A stretch of 64,000 nt of DNA from Paragemmobacter straminiformis (GTDB lineage: Bacteria > Pseudomonadota > Alphaproteobacteria > Rhodobacterales > Rhodobacteraceae), in assembly GCF_014243445.1 (NCBI RefSeq), contig NZ_JACLQD010000002.1, forward strand, positions 923,013 through 987,012, given 5' to 3'. Each line of letters starts with the position of its first letter. Within the stretch, counting starts at the first letter, position 1. Made by a program: the position numbers and the translations under genes. The notes beneath the pieces were generated by a model. That model searched no databases, was not told the origin of the DNA, and was given only the letters and a program-made list of their open reading frames with translations. Positions 37,545-46,000 of this stretch are shown here, one piece after another.

Positions 37545-38486
37545 CTATACTTTTCCGCCCGAATTGGCGGCGGAACGGGCCGTATAAGGCATGGCGATCA
37601 CCGCATCCGATCCGATCCGGTGCGCGATTCTTCTGTAGTCCGAAGGCGTGCGCCCGCAGATCTTCAGGAATTGCCGGTTGAAATTGGCAATGTTGTTGAA
37701 CCCGACCTCGTAGCAGATCTCGGTCACGGGCTGGTGCGTCTGCGTCAGCAGCGTGCAGGCCGCATAGACCCGCGTCAGCACCAGATAGCTGGCAAAGGAA
37801 TAGCCCGTCTGCCGCCGGAACTGGCGCGAGAAACTCTGCGCCGTCAGCCCCGCCCGTTCCGCCACCGTGGCCAGATCGATGTCCTCGGCATGGGTTTCGT
37901 TCATGAACCGCAGCGCGGCGTCGATGCCGCTGGGCAATTGCGCCTGCCGTGCCGGAGCCAGCCGCGACAGCCGCCGCCGCTCTTCCACATTGCGCGCCAG
38001 ACCGTCCATCAGCCGCAGGAACAGCAAGACCCGCTCGCCGCCCCTGGCCTGCCCGATCTCGGCCAGCACGCGCCGCCCGGTCTCGGCCGTCTCGCCGAAG
38101 AACTCCACCCCGTGCGCGGCATCGTCGAACAGCGCGCGGATCGCCCGCATCTCGGGGCACAGGCCCGCGACCTTTTCGGCAAAATCCGGCGTGAACTGCA
38201 CCAGCATGTCGCGGTTCTCGATCACCTCGCCGGGGGGAATGTTGCTCACCCAGTTATGCGGCACGTTCGGACCGGTCAGAATCAGCGATCCGGGCTCGAA
38301 GTCGCCCAGATAATCGCCCACCATCATCGTCCCCGACGACTGCCGCGTCAGGTGCAATTCATATTCCGGATGGTAATTCCACTTCGCCAGACGGAAGGGA
38401 TAATCGTGCATGAACCAACGGAAACTCTCTTCCGGCGGACACAGGATGACCTCGTAATCGGGGACGATCCGCAACTGCGCCTTCAT
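37545..38486 (-). CDS. AraC-family transcriptional regulator
   Basis: A 313-residue regulator. The N-terminal half is a cupin-like sensing domain (FMHDYPFRLAKWNYHPEYELHL, LILTGPNVPHNW). The C-terminal 100 residues hold the double helix-turn-helix (IDLATVAERAGLTAQSFSRQFR and ITEICYEVGFNNIANFNRQFLK). It lies upstream of the transporter operon on the same strand and diverges from the epimerase gene, so it probably responds to an imported polyol and controls one or both units. The start at 38486 (MKAQLRIVPDYE) excludes an upstream, unrelated leader. Confidence 0.92.
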   Translation of the reverse strand: MKAQLRIVPDYEVILCPPEESFRWFMHDYPFRLAKWNYHPEYELHLTRQSSGTMMVGDYLGDFEPGSLILTGPNVPHNWVSNIPPGEVIENRDMLVQFTPDFAEKVAGLCPEMRAIRALFDDAAHGVEFFGETAETGRRVLAEIGQARGGERVLLFLRLMDGLARNVEERRRLSRLAPARQAQLPSGIDAALRFMNETHAEDIDLATVAERAGLTAQSFSRQFRRQTGYSFASYLVLTRVYAACTLLTQTHQPVTEICYEVGFNNIANFNRQFLKICGRTPSDYRRIAHRIGSDAVIAMPYTARSAANSGGKV

Positions 38487-38711
38487 TGTCCCCTCCGCGT
38501 TCAGGATCGGCACCGGATGGCGCCATATATGTTGTTTATGACAGCAAATTACGCGCATTCACCTTTCTGTCAACATACATCTTTTATTGCACTGCGGAAG
38601 AAATGCGCTGCAATGCAGAAAAATGCACTTAATCGGGCAAAAACCTGCGGGGATATTGACATTGCCGCGCCAAAGTCATTCGTTGCCTTTACAAACATAT
38701 TGGAGGCTTCG
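38487..38711. promoter_or_regulatory. Divergent AT-rich control region of the polyol island
   Basis: A 225-base gap, clearly richer in A+T than its surroundings, between araC-type and epimerase genes. It contains related words TTGCACTGCGG, CTGCAATGCAG and AAATGCAC (38586-38633), plus TTGACA at 38656. These could be AraC-family sites and a promoter -35 box, but no full promoter can be assigned by eye. Confidence 0.45.
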
Positions 38712-39596
38712 ATGCGGCGACTCGGTATCCACTCATTCGTATGGACCGGCGGGCAGACCCAGGAAGGGCTGGAAATGGCCCTGCGCAAATCCGCCGAACA
38801 TGGCTACCGCACCATCGAATTCGCCTACCTGCGCCCTGAACGGTTCAACCTCGACAAACTCGCGGCGCTGGCAAAATCGCTCGATGTCGAAATCGGCGTG
38901 ACGATGGGTCTGCCCGTCGACAAGGACGTCTCGAGCGAGGACGCCGCCACCGTCAAGGCGGGCGAGGCCATGCTCGCCGATGCGCTGCGCGCCGTGCGTG
39001 ACATCGGCGGCAACAAGCTCGGCGGCATCCTTTACTCGGCGCATACCAAATACAACCGCCAACCCACCCGCAAGGGATGGGACAACAGCGTCGCAACCTT
39101 GGGCCGCAGCGCCGATTTCGCCCGCGAATGCGGCGTCGACCTCGTGCTCGAAGTCGTCAACCGCTTCGAGACGAACCTTCTCAACACAACGGCGCAGGGC
39201 CTTAAATTCATTCAGGAAACCGGCTCGGACCACCTGCGCCTGCACCTCGATACCTTCCACATGAACATCGAAGAGGCCAACCCCGCCGCCGCCATCCGCC
39301 TTGCGGGTGACAAGCTGGGATACTTCCATATCGGCGAAAGCAACCGCGGCTATCTGGGCGACGGCGTCATCAACTTCGACCTGATCTTCGACGCCCTTCT
39401 CGACATCGACTACCAGCGCGACATCGTCTTCGAAAGCTTCTCGACCGCCGTCGTCGACGAGGGCCTGTCGCTCGCCTGCGCGATCTGGCGCGACACATGG
39501 ACCGAAAACGATCCTCTTGCCGCCCATGCCAAAGCCTATATCGAACTCAAGCAGGCCGAAGCCAAGCGGCGGCGCGCCACCAACGCCCGCCCCTGA
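38712..39596 (+). CDS. Ketose 3-epimerase (D-tagatose/D-psicose 3-epimerase family)
   Basis: A 294-residue TIM-barrel enzyme. The four metal-binding and catalytic residues of the D-tagatose 3-epimerase family are present with the right spacing: Glu147 (VLEVVNRFE), Asp180 (LDTFHMNIEE), His206 (FHIGESNRG) and Glu241 (VFESF). Such enzymes interconvert free ketoses at C3 using Mn or Co. It is the first gene of the plus-strand unit, before ROK, PfkB and GatZ genes. An epimerase fits a route that brings several ketohexoses to one kinase substrate. Confidence 0.85.
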   Translation: MRRLGIHSFVWTGGQTQEGLEMALRKSAEHGYRTIEFAYLRPERFNLDKLAALAKSLDVEIGVTMGLPVDKDVSSEDAATVKAGEAMLADALRAVRDIGGNKLGGILYSAHTKYNRQPTRKGWDNSVATLGRSADFARECGVDLVLEVVNRFETNLLNTTAQGLKFIQETGSDHLRLHLDTFHMNIEEANPAAAIRLAGDKLGYFHIGESNRGYLGDGVINFDLIFDALLDIDYQRDIVFESFSTAVVDEGLSLACAIWRDTWTENDPLAAHAKAYIELKQAEAKRRRATNARP

Positions 39597-39658
39597 ACGG
39601 CAGAACGACCCCGCGCCCCGGCCCCCCCGGGCCAAGGCGCAGGCCCCAAGGACGGAGT

Positions 39659-40879
39659 GTGGAATTGACCGAGATCCTGGCCTTCGGAAGCTCTCCGCGG
39701 CGCATCCGGCAGGCAAATGTCGTGGCGGCGCTACAATCGCTGTTCGGCTTCGGCAGACTCAGCCGCGCCGAACTTGCGCGCAAACTGGGGCTCAACCGCT
39801 CGTCCTCGGGCCATATCGTCGCCGAACTCACCGAAAGCGGCCTCGTGCGCGAGGTCGAGGATGACGCCGCCAAACGCCCCGATCAGGCCCGCGCGGGCCG
39901 CCCCGGCATCCTGCTCGAACTGATCCCCGACGCCGCCCTGTTCCTCGGCATCGAAATCGGTGTCGAACATATCGCAGCCGTGGTCATCGACCTGACGGGC
40001 AAGGTCCGCGCCCGCGCCTCGCGCCCCTTCACCGCCCCCGGAACCCCCATCGAAAGCGCCGTTCAGGCCGCGGCCGACCTTGGCCTCGGCGCGCTCGGCC
40101 CGTCGGGTCTCGGCCAGTGTCAGGGCATCGGCCTTTCGGTTCCGGCCCATATCTACGGCGAAGGCATCGTCGCCATCGCCCCGCTGATCGGCTGGCAGAA
40201 CATTCCTTTGGGCGAGATTGCCCGCAGCCTCCTACCGCTCAACGTGCCCGTCACGGTCGAGAACGACGCCAACGCCTTCGCCATCGGTGACGGCTACAAG
40301 CATAAAAGCAGCGGCGTGACGCTGTTTCTCGTCCTCGAAACCGGCGTCGGCGGCGGCATCGTGATCGACGGCAAGCTGTTTCGCGGCGGCCACGGCCTTG
40401 CGGGCGAAATCGGCCATACCCTCGTTCCGGGCAGCAACGGCAAGAAACTCGAACAGCTCATCGGGCGCGAAGCCGTCCTGTCGCAATACCGCAGTGCCAC
40501 GGGCCGCAGCGATGCCGACCTCGACACCTTCCTGACCGACGTGAACGACCGCGTTCCCGCCGCCGTCAACGTGGCCGAGGACTGGTCGCGCAACCTTGCC
40601 TATGCGCTGATGCAGGCCTGCCGGGTGATCGACCCCGAACGCATCGTTCTGGGCGGCTCGGTCGCGGCGCTCTACCCGATGGTTGCCGCGCGCCTTGCCG
40701 CCCATATGGGCAGCGAACGCAACGCGATGTTCCCCGTCCCCGACATTCTCGTCGATGACGACCCGCATTTCGGCTCGGCCTTCGGCGCCGCCTGCCTGAT
40801 GCACCAACGCTTCCTGTCCCTCTCCAACGACAGCCTCGCCCTCGACGACACATCCGAAGACGAACGCGATACCGCCTGA
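39659..40879 (+). CDS. ROK-family transcriptional regulator
   Basis: A 406-residue protein with an N-terminal winged helix ([31 protein letters not shown], about 30-62) and a C-terminal ROK sugar-kinase-like domain ([39 protein letters not shown]). The zinc-binding cysteine cluster CxCGxxGCxE usual after GEIGH is absent; the protein reads [16 protein letters not shown] there. It therefore looks like a sugar-sensing repressor. The start is GTG at 39659 with GGACGGAG close upstream; TTG at 39665 is possible. Confidence 0.88.
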   Translation: MELTEILAFGSSPRRIRQANVVAALQSLFGFGRLSRAELARKLGLNRSSSGHIVAELTESGLVREVEDDAAKRPDQARAGRPGILLELIPDAALFLGIEIGVEHIAAVVIDLTGKVRARASRPFTAPGTPIESAVQAAADLGLGALGPSGLGQCQGIGLSVPAHIYGEGIVAIAPLIGWQNIPLGEIARSLLPLNVPVTVENDANAFAIGDGYKHKSSGVTLFLVLETGVGGGIVIDGKLFRGGHGLAGEIGHTLVPGSNGKKLEQLIGREAVLSQYRSATGRSDADLDTFLTDVNDRVPAAVNVAEDWSRNLAYALMQACRVIDPERIVLGGSVAALYPMVAARLAAHMGSERNAMFPVPDILVDDDPHFGSAFGAACLMHQRFLSLSNDSLALDDTSEDERDTA

Positions 40880-40899
40880 TCCTTGAAAGACCCCGAAGC

Positions 40900-41874
40900 A
40901 TGACCTCCCCCCTCGCCCCCGATGCCCTTGGCCCGACGATCTGCGTCGGCGAAATCCTCGTCGAGATCGTCGCCACCACCACCGGCACCGGCTTTGCCGA
41001 GGCACAGCCCCTCATCGGTCCCTTTCCCAGCGGCGCGCCTGCGATCTTCATCGACCAGTGCGGCCGCATCGGCGGTGCGGCGGCAATGATCGGCGCTGTG
41101 GGCGACGACGACTTCGGCCGCGTCAACACCGCCCGCCTTGCCCGCGACGGGGTCGATATCACGGCCATCTCGGTCGACCCCGATTTCCCCACCGGCAGCG
41201 CCTTTGTCCGCTACCGCGCCGACGGCTCGCGCGATTTCGTCTTCAACATCGCCAAATCCGCCGCCGCCCGCTTCGGCCTGACCCCCGGCGTCGAAGCCAC
41301 CATCGCCCGCGCGGGGCATATCCATGTCATGGGCACGGCGCTTACGATGCCCAGCGCCCGCGCCGTGATCGAAACCGCCGTCTCCCGCATAAAGGCGCGC
41401 GGCGGCTCCTTGTCGGTCGACCCGAACCTGCGCAAGGAACTCAGGACCGAACCCGAGACCCGCGTCCTTTTCGACCGGCTCGTCGCTCAGGCCGACCTGC
41501 TTCTTCCCTCGGGCGCCGAGCTTGAAGCCGCCGCGGGCGTCACAGGCGAGGCCGCCGCCCTGCACCGCCTCTTTTCGCGCGGGGTCAAGGAAATCGCGCT
41601 CAAACGCGGGGCCGATGGGGCCAGCGTCTTTACCGCAGACGGCCAGCGCAGCGATTGCCCCGCCTTTGCGGTGCAGGAAACCGACCCGACGGGCGCGGGC
41701 GACTGCTTCGGCGGGGCCTATGTCGCCTGCCGCCGCCTCGGCATGCCGGTGGCGCAATCCCTCGCCTATGCCAATGCCGCAGGCGCACGCAACGTCACCT
41801 TCCTCGGCCCGATGGAGGGCGCAGGCACCCGCGCCGAACTCGATGCCTTCATCGCAGCGACGGCTCGGAAATGA
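40900..41874 (+). CDS. PfkB-family sugar kinase (tagatose kinase-like)
   Basis: A 324-residue ribokinase-family kinase. It has the N-terminal [11 protein letters not shown], the Gly-rich [21 protein letters not shown] (about 51-71) and the catalytic [14 protein letters not shown] with its aspartate (about 265-278). Sequence style and its gatZ neighbour suggest D-tagatose kinase making D-tagatose 6-phosphate, as described in rhizobia and agrobacteria. Fructokinase or another ketohexokinase is possible. Its stop overlaps the gatZ-like start by 4 bases. Confidence 0.85.
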   Translation: MTSPLAPDALGPTICVGEILVEIVATTTGTGFAEAQPLIGPFPSGAPAIFIDQCGRIGGAAAMIGAVGDDDFGRVNTARLARDGVDITAISVDPDFPTGSAFVRYRADGSRDFVFNIAKSAAARFGLTPGVEATIARAGHIHVMGTALTMPSARAVIETAVSRIKARGGSLSVDPNLRKELRTEPETRVLFDRLVAQADLLLPSGAELEAAAGVTGEAAALHRLFSRGVKEIALKRGADGASVFTADGQRSDCPAFAVQETDPTGAGDCFGGAYVACRRLGMPVAQSLAYANAAGARNVTFLGPMEGAGTRAELDAFIAATARK

Positions 41875-43145
41875 CCCCGCTCTCCAGCCTCGCCACGCTG
41901 CGCCGCAATGGCACCCCGCGCGGCATCACCTCGGTCTGTTCGGCCCATCCGGTCGTTCTGCGCGCCGCCCTGCGCTTCGGCCGCGACCACGCCACCCCCG
42001 TGCTGATCGAAGCCACCTGCAATCAGGTCAACCATCAGGGCGGCTACACCGGCATGACTCCGGCCGATTTCGCCGCCCTCGTCCGCGACCTCGCCGCACA
42101 GGAAAACTGCCCCCCCGACCTCGTGCTGCTGGGCGGTGACCACCTCGGCCCCAATCCGTGGCGCGACCTGCCCGCAGCCGAGGCGATGCGGCAGGCCGAA
42201 GCCATGATCGCCGCCTATGTTGAGGCGGGCTTCCGCAAACTGCATCTCGATGCCTCGATGGGCTGCAAGGGAGAGCCGCCCGCGCTTGACGATGCCACCA
42301 CCGCCAGCCGTGCCGCCCGCCTTGCCGCCGTGGCTGAAACCGCCGCGCGGGCCTCGGGCGGCCCCCTGCCCCTCTACATCATCGGCACCGAGGTTCCGCC
42401 CCCCGGCGGTGCCGACCACGCGCTCGACAGCATCGCCCCCACCTCGGCAGATGCCGCGCGCACCACCATCGCCATCCACCGCGCCACCTTTGCCGCCGCT
42501 GGCCTGCAAGACGCCTTCTCGCGCGCCATCGGCCTTGTCGTGCAACCCGGCGTCGAATTCGGCAACCACAACGTCATCTTCTACGACCGCAGCAAGACCG
42601 CAGCCCTGTCGGCCCTGCTCGACGAGGAACCGCAATTCGTGTTCGAGGCCCATTCCACCGATTATCAGGGCACGCCCCCCCTCGCCGCCCTCGTGCAAGA
42701 CGGCTTTCCCATCCTAAAGGTCGGACCCGAACTCACCTTCGTCCTGCGCGAGGCGCTCTATGCCCTCGACCTCATCGCGTCAGACCTGATCCCCGACTAC
42801 GGCGACCGCCCGCTGATGCAGGCGATGGAGGCCGTCATGCTGGCCGATCCTGCCAACTGGCAGCGCCATTATGGCGAAGACAGCGCCACGCAGCACCTGT
42901 TGCGCCACTTCTCGCTTTCGGACCGCATCCGCTACTACTGGCCGCACCCCACCGCCCGGCAGGCCGTCGACCGCCTGCTTGCAGCACTTTCCGGCATCAC
43001 CGTTCCCCTGCCGCTTTTCTGGCAGCACATGCCCGCCGCCGCCGCTGCCTTTGCGGGCAGGCCACTCGACCCGACCGCCCTTCTGGTCTGGCGCGTGGGG
43101 ACAAGCCTCTCTGCCTATCATGCCGCCTGCCACCCGCAGGCCTGA
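41871..43145 (+). CDS. GatZ/KbaZ-family protein (probable D-tagatose 6-phosphate 4-epimerase)
   Basis: A 424-residue TIM-barrel protein of the GatZ/KbaZ family. Marker stretches are [45 protein letters not shown] and [10 protein letters not shown]. GatZ was first known as the helper subunit of tagatose-bisphosphate aldolase, but no GatY aldolase partner or second kinase is seen here. Stand-alone members in Agrobacterium have been assigned as D-tagatose 6-phosphate 4-epimerases that form fructose 6-phosphate. Coupling to a tagatose-kinase-like gene fits that role better than the aldolase role. Confidence 0.85.
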   Translation: MTPLSSLATLRRNGTPRGITSVCSAHPVVLRAALRFGRDHATPVLIEATCNQVNHQGGYTGMTPADFAALVRDLAAQENCPPDLVLLGGDHLGPNPWRDLPAAEAMRQAEAMIAAYVEAGFRKLHLDASMGCKGEPPALDDATTASRAARLAAVAETAARASGGPLPLYIIGTEVPPPGGADHALDSIAPTSADAARTTIAIHRATFAAAGLQDAFSRAIGLVVQPGVEFGNHNVIFYDRSKTAALSALLDEEPQFVFEAHSTDYQGTPPLAALVQDGFPILKVGPELTFVLREALYALDLIASDLIPDYGDRPLMQAMEAVMLADPANWQRHYGEDSATQHLLRHFSLSDRIRYYWPHPTARQAVDRLLAALSGITVPLPLFWQHMPAAAAAFAGRPLDPTALLVWRVGTSLSAYHAACHPQA

Positions 43146-43196
43146 CCCGTCACCCCCTAGCGTCGCACCGCGACACCCCAGACAGGAGATCGAACA

Positions 43197-43925
43197 ATGG
43201 CTCACGCATTCGACGGCAAGGTGGCCGCCATCACCGGCGCCGCTTCCGGCATCGGCCTTGCAACGACCGAGGCGCTGATCGCCGCCGGTGCGCGGGTCGT
43301 GCTGGTCGACCGCGACAGCAAGGCGCTCGACGCGGTCTGCGCCCGCCTCGGCGCCAATGCCATCCCGCTGGTGATCGACCTGCTCGATCCGGCAAGCTGC
43401 AACACCCTGCTCGACGGCATCCTGTCGAAAGCCGGACAACTCGACATCTTCCACGCCAACGCGGGCACCTACATCGGCGGCGACCTGTCGGAAACCACCC
43501 CCGAAACCATCGACCGGATGCTGAACCTCAACGTCAACGCCGTGATGAAGAACGTCTACACCGTCATGCCCCACATGATCGAACGCGGCACCGGCGACAT
43601 CATCGTGACCTCCTCTGTCGCGGGCCATTCCGCCATCCCGTGGGAGCCGGTCTATTCCGCCTCGAAATGGGCGATGACCTGCTTCGTGCAGACCATGCGG
43701 CGCCAGCTCAACAAAAAGGGCATCCGCGTCGGCTCGGTCTCGCCCGGCCCCGTCATCAGCGCCCTGCTGGCCGACTGGCCCGAAGAGAACCTGCGCAAGG
43801 CCAAGGAATCCGGCAGCCTGATCGAACCGAAAGAGGTCGCCGACGGCATCATGTTCATGCTCTCGCGCCCGCGCAACGTCACCATCCGCGACATGGTGAT
43901 CCTGCCCAGCAACTTCGACATCTGA
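43197..43925 (+). CDS. Ribitol 2-dehydrogenase-like short-chain dehydrogenase
   Basis: A 242-residue SDR with cofactor motif AITGAASGIG (about 11-20), LDIFHANAGTYIGGDL in place of the usual NNAG, and active site TSSVAGHSAIPWEPVYSASK. The HANAG motif, WEPVYxASK and the end VTIRDMVILPSNFDI are hallmarks of Klebsiella-type ribitol dehydrogenase. Related enzymes act on ribitol, D-altritol or similar polyols. It stands 51 bases after the gatZ-like gene, within the same operon. Confidence 0.88.
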   Translation: MAHAFDGKVAAITGAASGIGLATTEALIAAGARVVLVDRDSKALDAVCARLGANAIPLVIDLLDPASCNTLLDGILSKAGQLDIFHANAGTYIGGDLSETTPETIDRMLNLNVNAVMKNVYTVMPHMIERGTGDIIVTSSVAGHSAIPWEPVYSASKWAMTCFVQTMRRQLNKKGIRVGSVSPGPVISALLADWPEENLRKAKESGSLIEPKEVADGIMFMLSRPRNVTIRDMVILPSNFDI

Positions 43926-43940
43926 AAAGGAACCGGACCG

Positions 43941-44714
43941 ATGGATTACCTCAAACTCTTCCGCCTCGATGGCGAAACCGCCGTGGTCACGGGCGGCGGG
44001 CGGTCCATCGGTCTGTGCTGCGTCGAAGCGCTGGCGCAGGCCGGCGCGGCGGTCGTCGTCATCGAACGGGTTGAGGCCGACGCCGCCAGTGCCATCGCCC
44101 TGCGCGACAAGGGCCACCGCATCGACGTCGTGCTTGGCGATGTGGCCGATTCCGCCCGCATGACCGCCATCGCCGACGATCTCGCAGCGCAGGGCCGCGC
44201 GGCCACGATCCTTGTGAACAACGCAGGCATCGGCCAGAACGGCATCGACGCGCAGGACGTGACCGATGCCGACTGGCTGCGCATGATCGACGTGAACCTG
44301 AACGGCACCTTCTGGTGCGCCCGCGCCTTCGGGCGGCACATGCTCGCCGCAAAACGAGGCGCAATCGTCAATCTCGGCTCGATGTCCGGCAACATCGCCA
44401 ACCGCCCCCAGCCGCAAACCGCCTACAACGTCTCGAAGGCCGCCGTGCATCACCTCACCCGCTCGCTCGCGGGCGAATGGGCGGCGGGCGGCGTGCGGGT
44501 CAACGCCGTCGCCCCCACCTATATCGAAACCCCGATGGTCACCAAGATCGAGGCCAACCGCGACCGCATCCCGATCTGGCTGAACGACACCCCGATGGGC
44601 CGCATGGGCCAACCCGAAGAGGTCGCAAGCGCCGTCCTCTTCCTCGCCTCGCCCGCGTCCAGCCTGATGACCGGCGCCATCGTCAACGTGGACGCGGGCT
44701 TCACCGTCTGGTGA
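43941..44714 (+). CDS. Galactitol dehydrogenase-like short-chain dehydrogenase
   Basis: A 257-residue SDR. It begins MDYLKLFRLDGETAVVTGGG, has LVNNAGIG and the active site NLGSMSGNIANRPQPQTAYNVSK, and ends GAIVNVDAGFTVW. The N-terminus, the SMSG..NRPQ region and the TVW C-terminus closely resemble the galactitol dehydrogenase characterised in Rhodobacter sphaeroides, which oxidises galactitol to tagatose and binds Mg at its C-terminus. It is the last gene of the plus-strand polyol unit. Confidence 0.88.
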   Translation: MDYLKLFRLDGETAVVTGGGRSIGLCCVEALAQAGAAVVVIERVEADAASAIALRDKGHRIDVVLGDVADSARMTAIADDLAAQGRAATILVNNAGIGQNGIDAQDVTDADWLRMIDVNLNGTFWCARAFGRHMLAAKRGAIVNLGSMSGNIANRPQPQTAYNVSKAAVHHLTRSLAGEWAAGGVRVNAVAPTYIETPMVTKIEANRDRIPIWLNDTPMGRMGQPEEVASAVLFLASPASSLMTGAIVNVDAGFTVW

Positions 44715-44750
44715 TCTCGCTCGGGCTTTGCCCCCCGCCACATACCTGAT

Positions 44751-44895
44751 CGGTCCGGACCGCACCGGTCCGGGCCAGCCCCTCTGCGACAACAGGCGCC
44801 CAAGCGCAGCGCAGCCTGACGTTGTGTCATGCCGCCTCTGCGCGTAGCGTGGCACGAACGACGTCTCGTCCATGCAGCCGGTCCGGACATGTCCG
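44751..44895. promoter_or_regulatory. Upstream region of the NRPS/glycosyltransferase operon with GGTCCGG repeats
   Basis: Within the 230-base gap before 44945 are CGGTCCGGACCG (perfect palindrome, 44751-44762), ACCGGTCCGGGCC (44764-44776) and CCGGTCCGGACATGTCCG (44878-44895, containing the palindrome CGGACATGTCCG). Three copies of GGTCCGG in one leader may be regulator sites or RNA hairpins. No certain -35/-10 pair is visible. Confidence 0.45.
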
Positions 44896-44944
44896 CGACC
44901 GGCGGGCGGCCTCGCGCCGCAGGGACCGGAACATAGGTGGAGAT

Positions 44945-45931
44945 GTGGCCGAAAAGATCCTGTTCACCGTGGTCCGCAACGAGGCCCCCTATCTGCTCGA
45001 ATGGGTCGCCTTCCATCGCCTGATCGGCTTCGACACGATCGTCGTCTATTCCAACAACTGCACCGACCGCACCGACGAGCTTTGCGCCGTCTTGGCCGCC
45101 GAAGGCCTGATCGAACACCACATCTGCGACCCGCAAGGGGCCTCGCCGCAGGGCCATGCCGCATGGCTGTTCCGGCGGTCGGGGCGGGTCAAGGACGGCG
45201 ACTGGGTGCTGTTCTGTGACCCCGACGAATTTGTGAACGTCAAGTTCGGCAACCACCGTCTCGACGATCTGCTTTCCCGCGCGAATGGGGCCAAAGGCGT
45301 CCTTCTGCCGTGGCGTCTGTTCGGGGATTCGGGCCACATCCATTACACCGGCCGGTCCATCGACCCGATCTACAGCCGCGCGGCCCCTGCGGCCAACCCC
45401 AACAACCGTGTCGTCAAGACCCTCGTGCGCTACGGCCCCGACGTCGAATTCCTCGGCATCCACGTCCCGAAGATGCGGCCCGAATACTGGACCCAAGGCG
45501 CCCCGTTCCTGTCGCCCCGCCTTGACCCCGTCGATCCGGCAAAACCCGCCTATGAACGCTGGCGCGAACAGGGGCAGGCGGTTACCTGCGACCACAGCGA
45601 CGCAAGCTACGACCTCGTCCAGCTGAACCACTATTTCCTGCGATCCCGCGCCAGTTTCGCCCTCAAGAACCTGCGCGGCAGCGGCGGCACGTCCCTTGCC
45701 CGCAGCGACCTCGACAAGGACCGGTACTCGGCTGAAAAATATGAAAAATCCAACCATAACGAGGTTGAGGACCACTCGATCCTGGTCTGGCAGTCGCAGC
45801 TTGACACTGCCCTAAAGAACATATTGTCTATACCCAAGATAGCAGCGACACAAAATATGGTGTGGTCCGACTATCTTGGCTTCGAGGAAGGGTTTCTCGC
45901 CGAGAACGGCCTCCCTCCGCGCCGACTGTGA
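44945..45931 (+). CDS. GT2-like glycosyltransferase (Glyco_tranf_2_4 type)
   Basis: A 328-residue protein with the fold start KILFTVVRNEAPYLLEWVAFHRLIGFD, then IVVYSNNCTDRTDEL and the metal-binding WVLFCDPDEFVNV (DxDE). This is the pattern of family-2-like enzymes that resemble GT92 and capsule-associated transferases. No membrane segment is seen, so it is probably cytoplasmic. It starts with GTG at 44945 after AGGTGGAG; the frame upstream is arginine-rich noise. It is the first gene of the nine-gene operon. The C-terminal third (SAEKYEKSNHNEVEDHS) is less conserved and somewhat lower in GC. Confidence 0.85.
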   Translation: MAEKILFTVVRNEAPYLLEWVAFHRLIGFDTIVVYSNNCTDRTDELCAVLAAEGLIEHHICDPQGASPQGHAAWLFRRSGRVKDGDWVLFCDPDEFVNVKFGNHRLDDLLSRANGAKGVLLPWRLFGDSGHIHYTGRSIDPIYSRAAPAANPNNRVVKTLVRYGPDVEFLGIHVPKMRPEYWTQGAPFLSPRLDPVDPAKPAYERWREQGQAVTCDHSDASYDLVQLNHYFLRSRASFALKNLRGSGGTSLARSDLDKDRYSAEKYEKSNHNEVEDHSILVWQSQLDTALKNILSIPKIAATQNMVWSDYLGFEEGFLAENGLPPRRL

Positions 45932-46000
45932 TGGTTCCAAGTACTCTCTTGCGCAAAAGCAGGCGCAGACCACTCACCAAAAGGCGGCCGAGCAGTCCCC

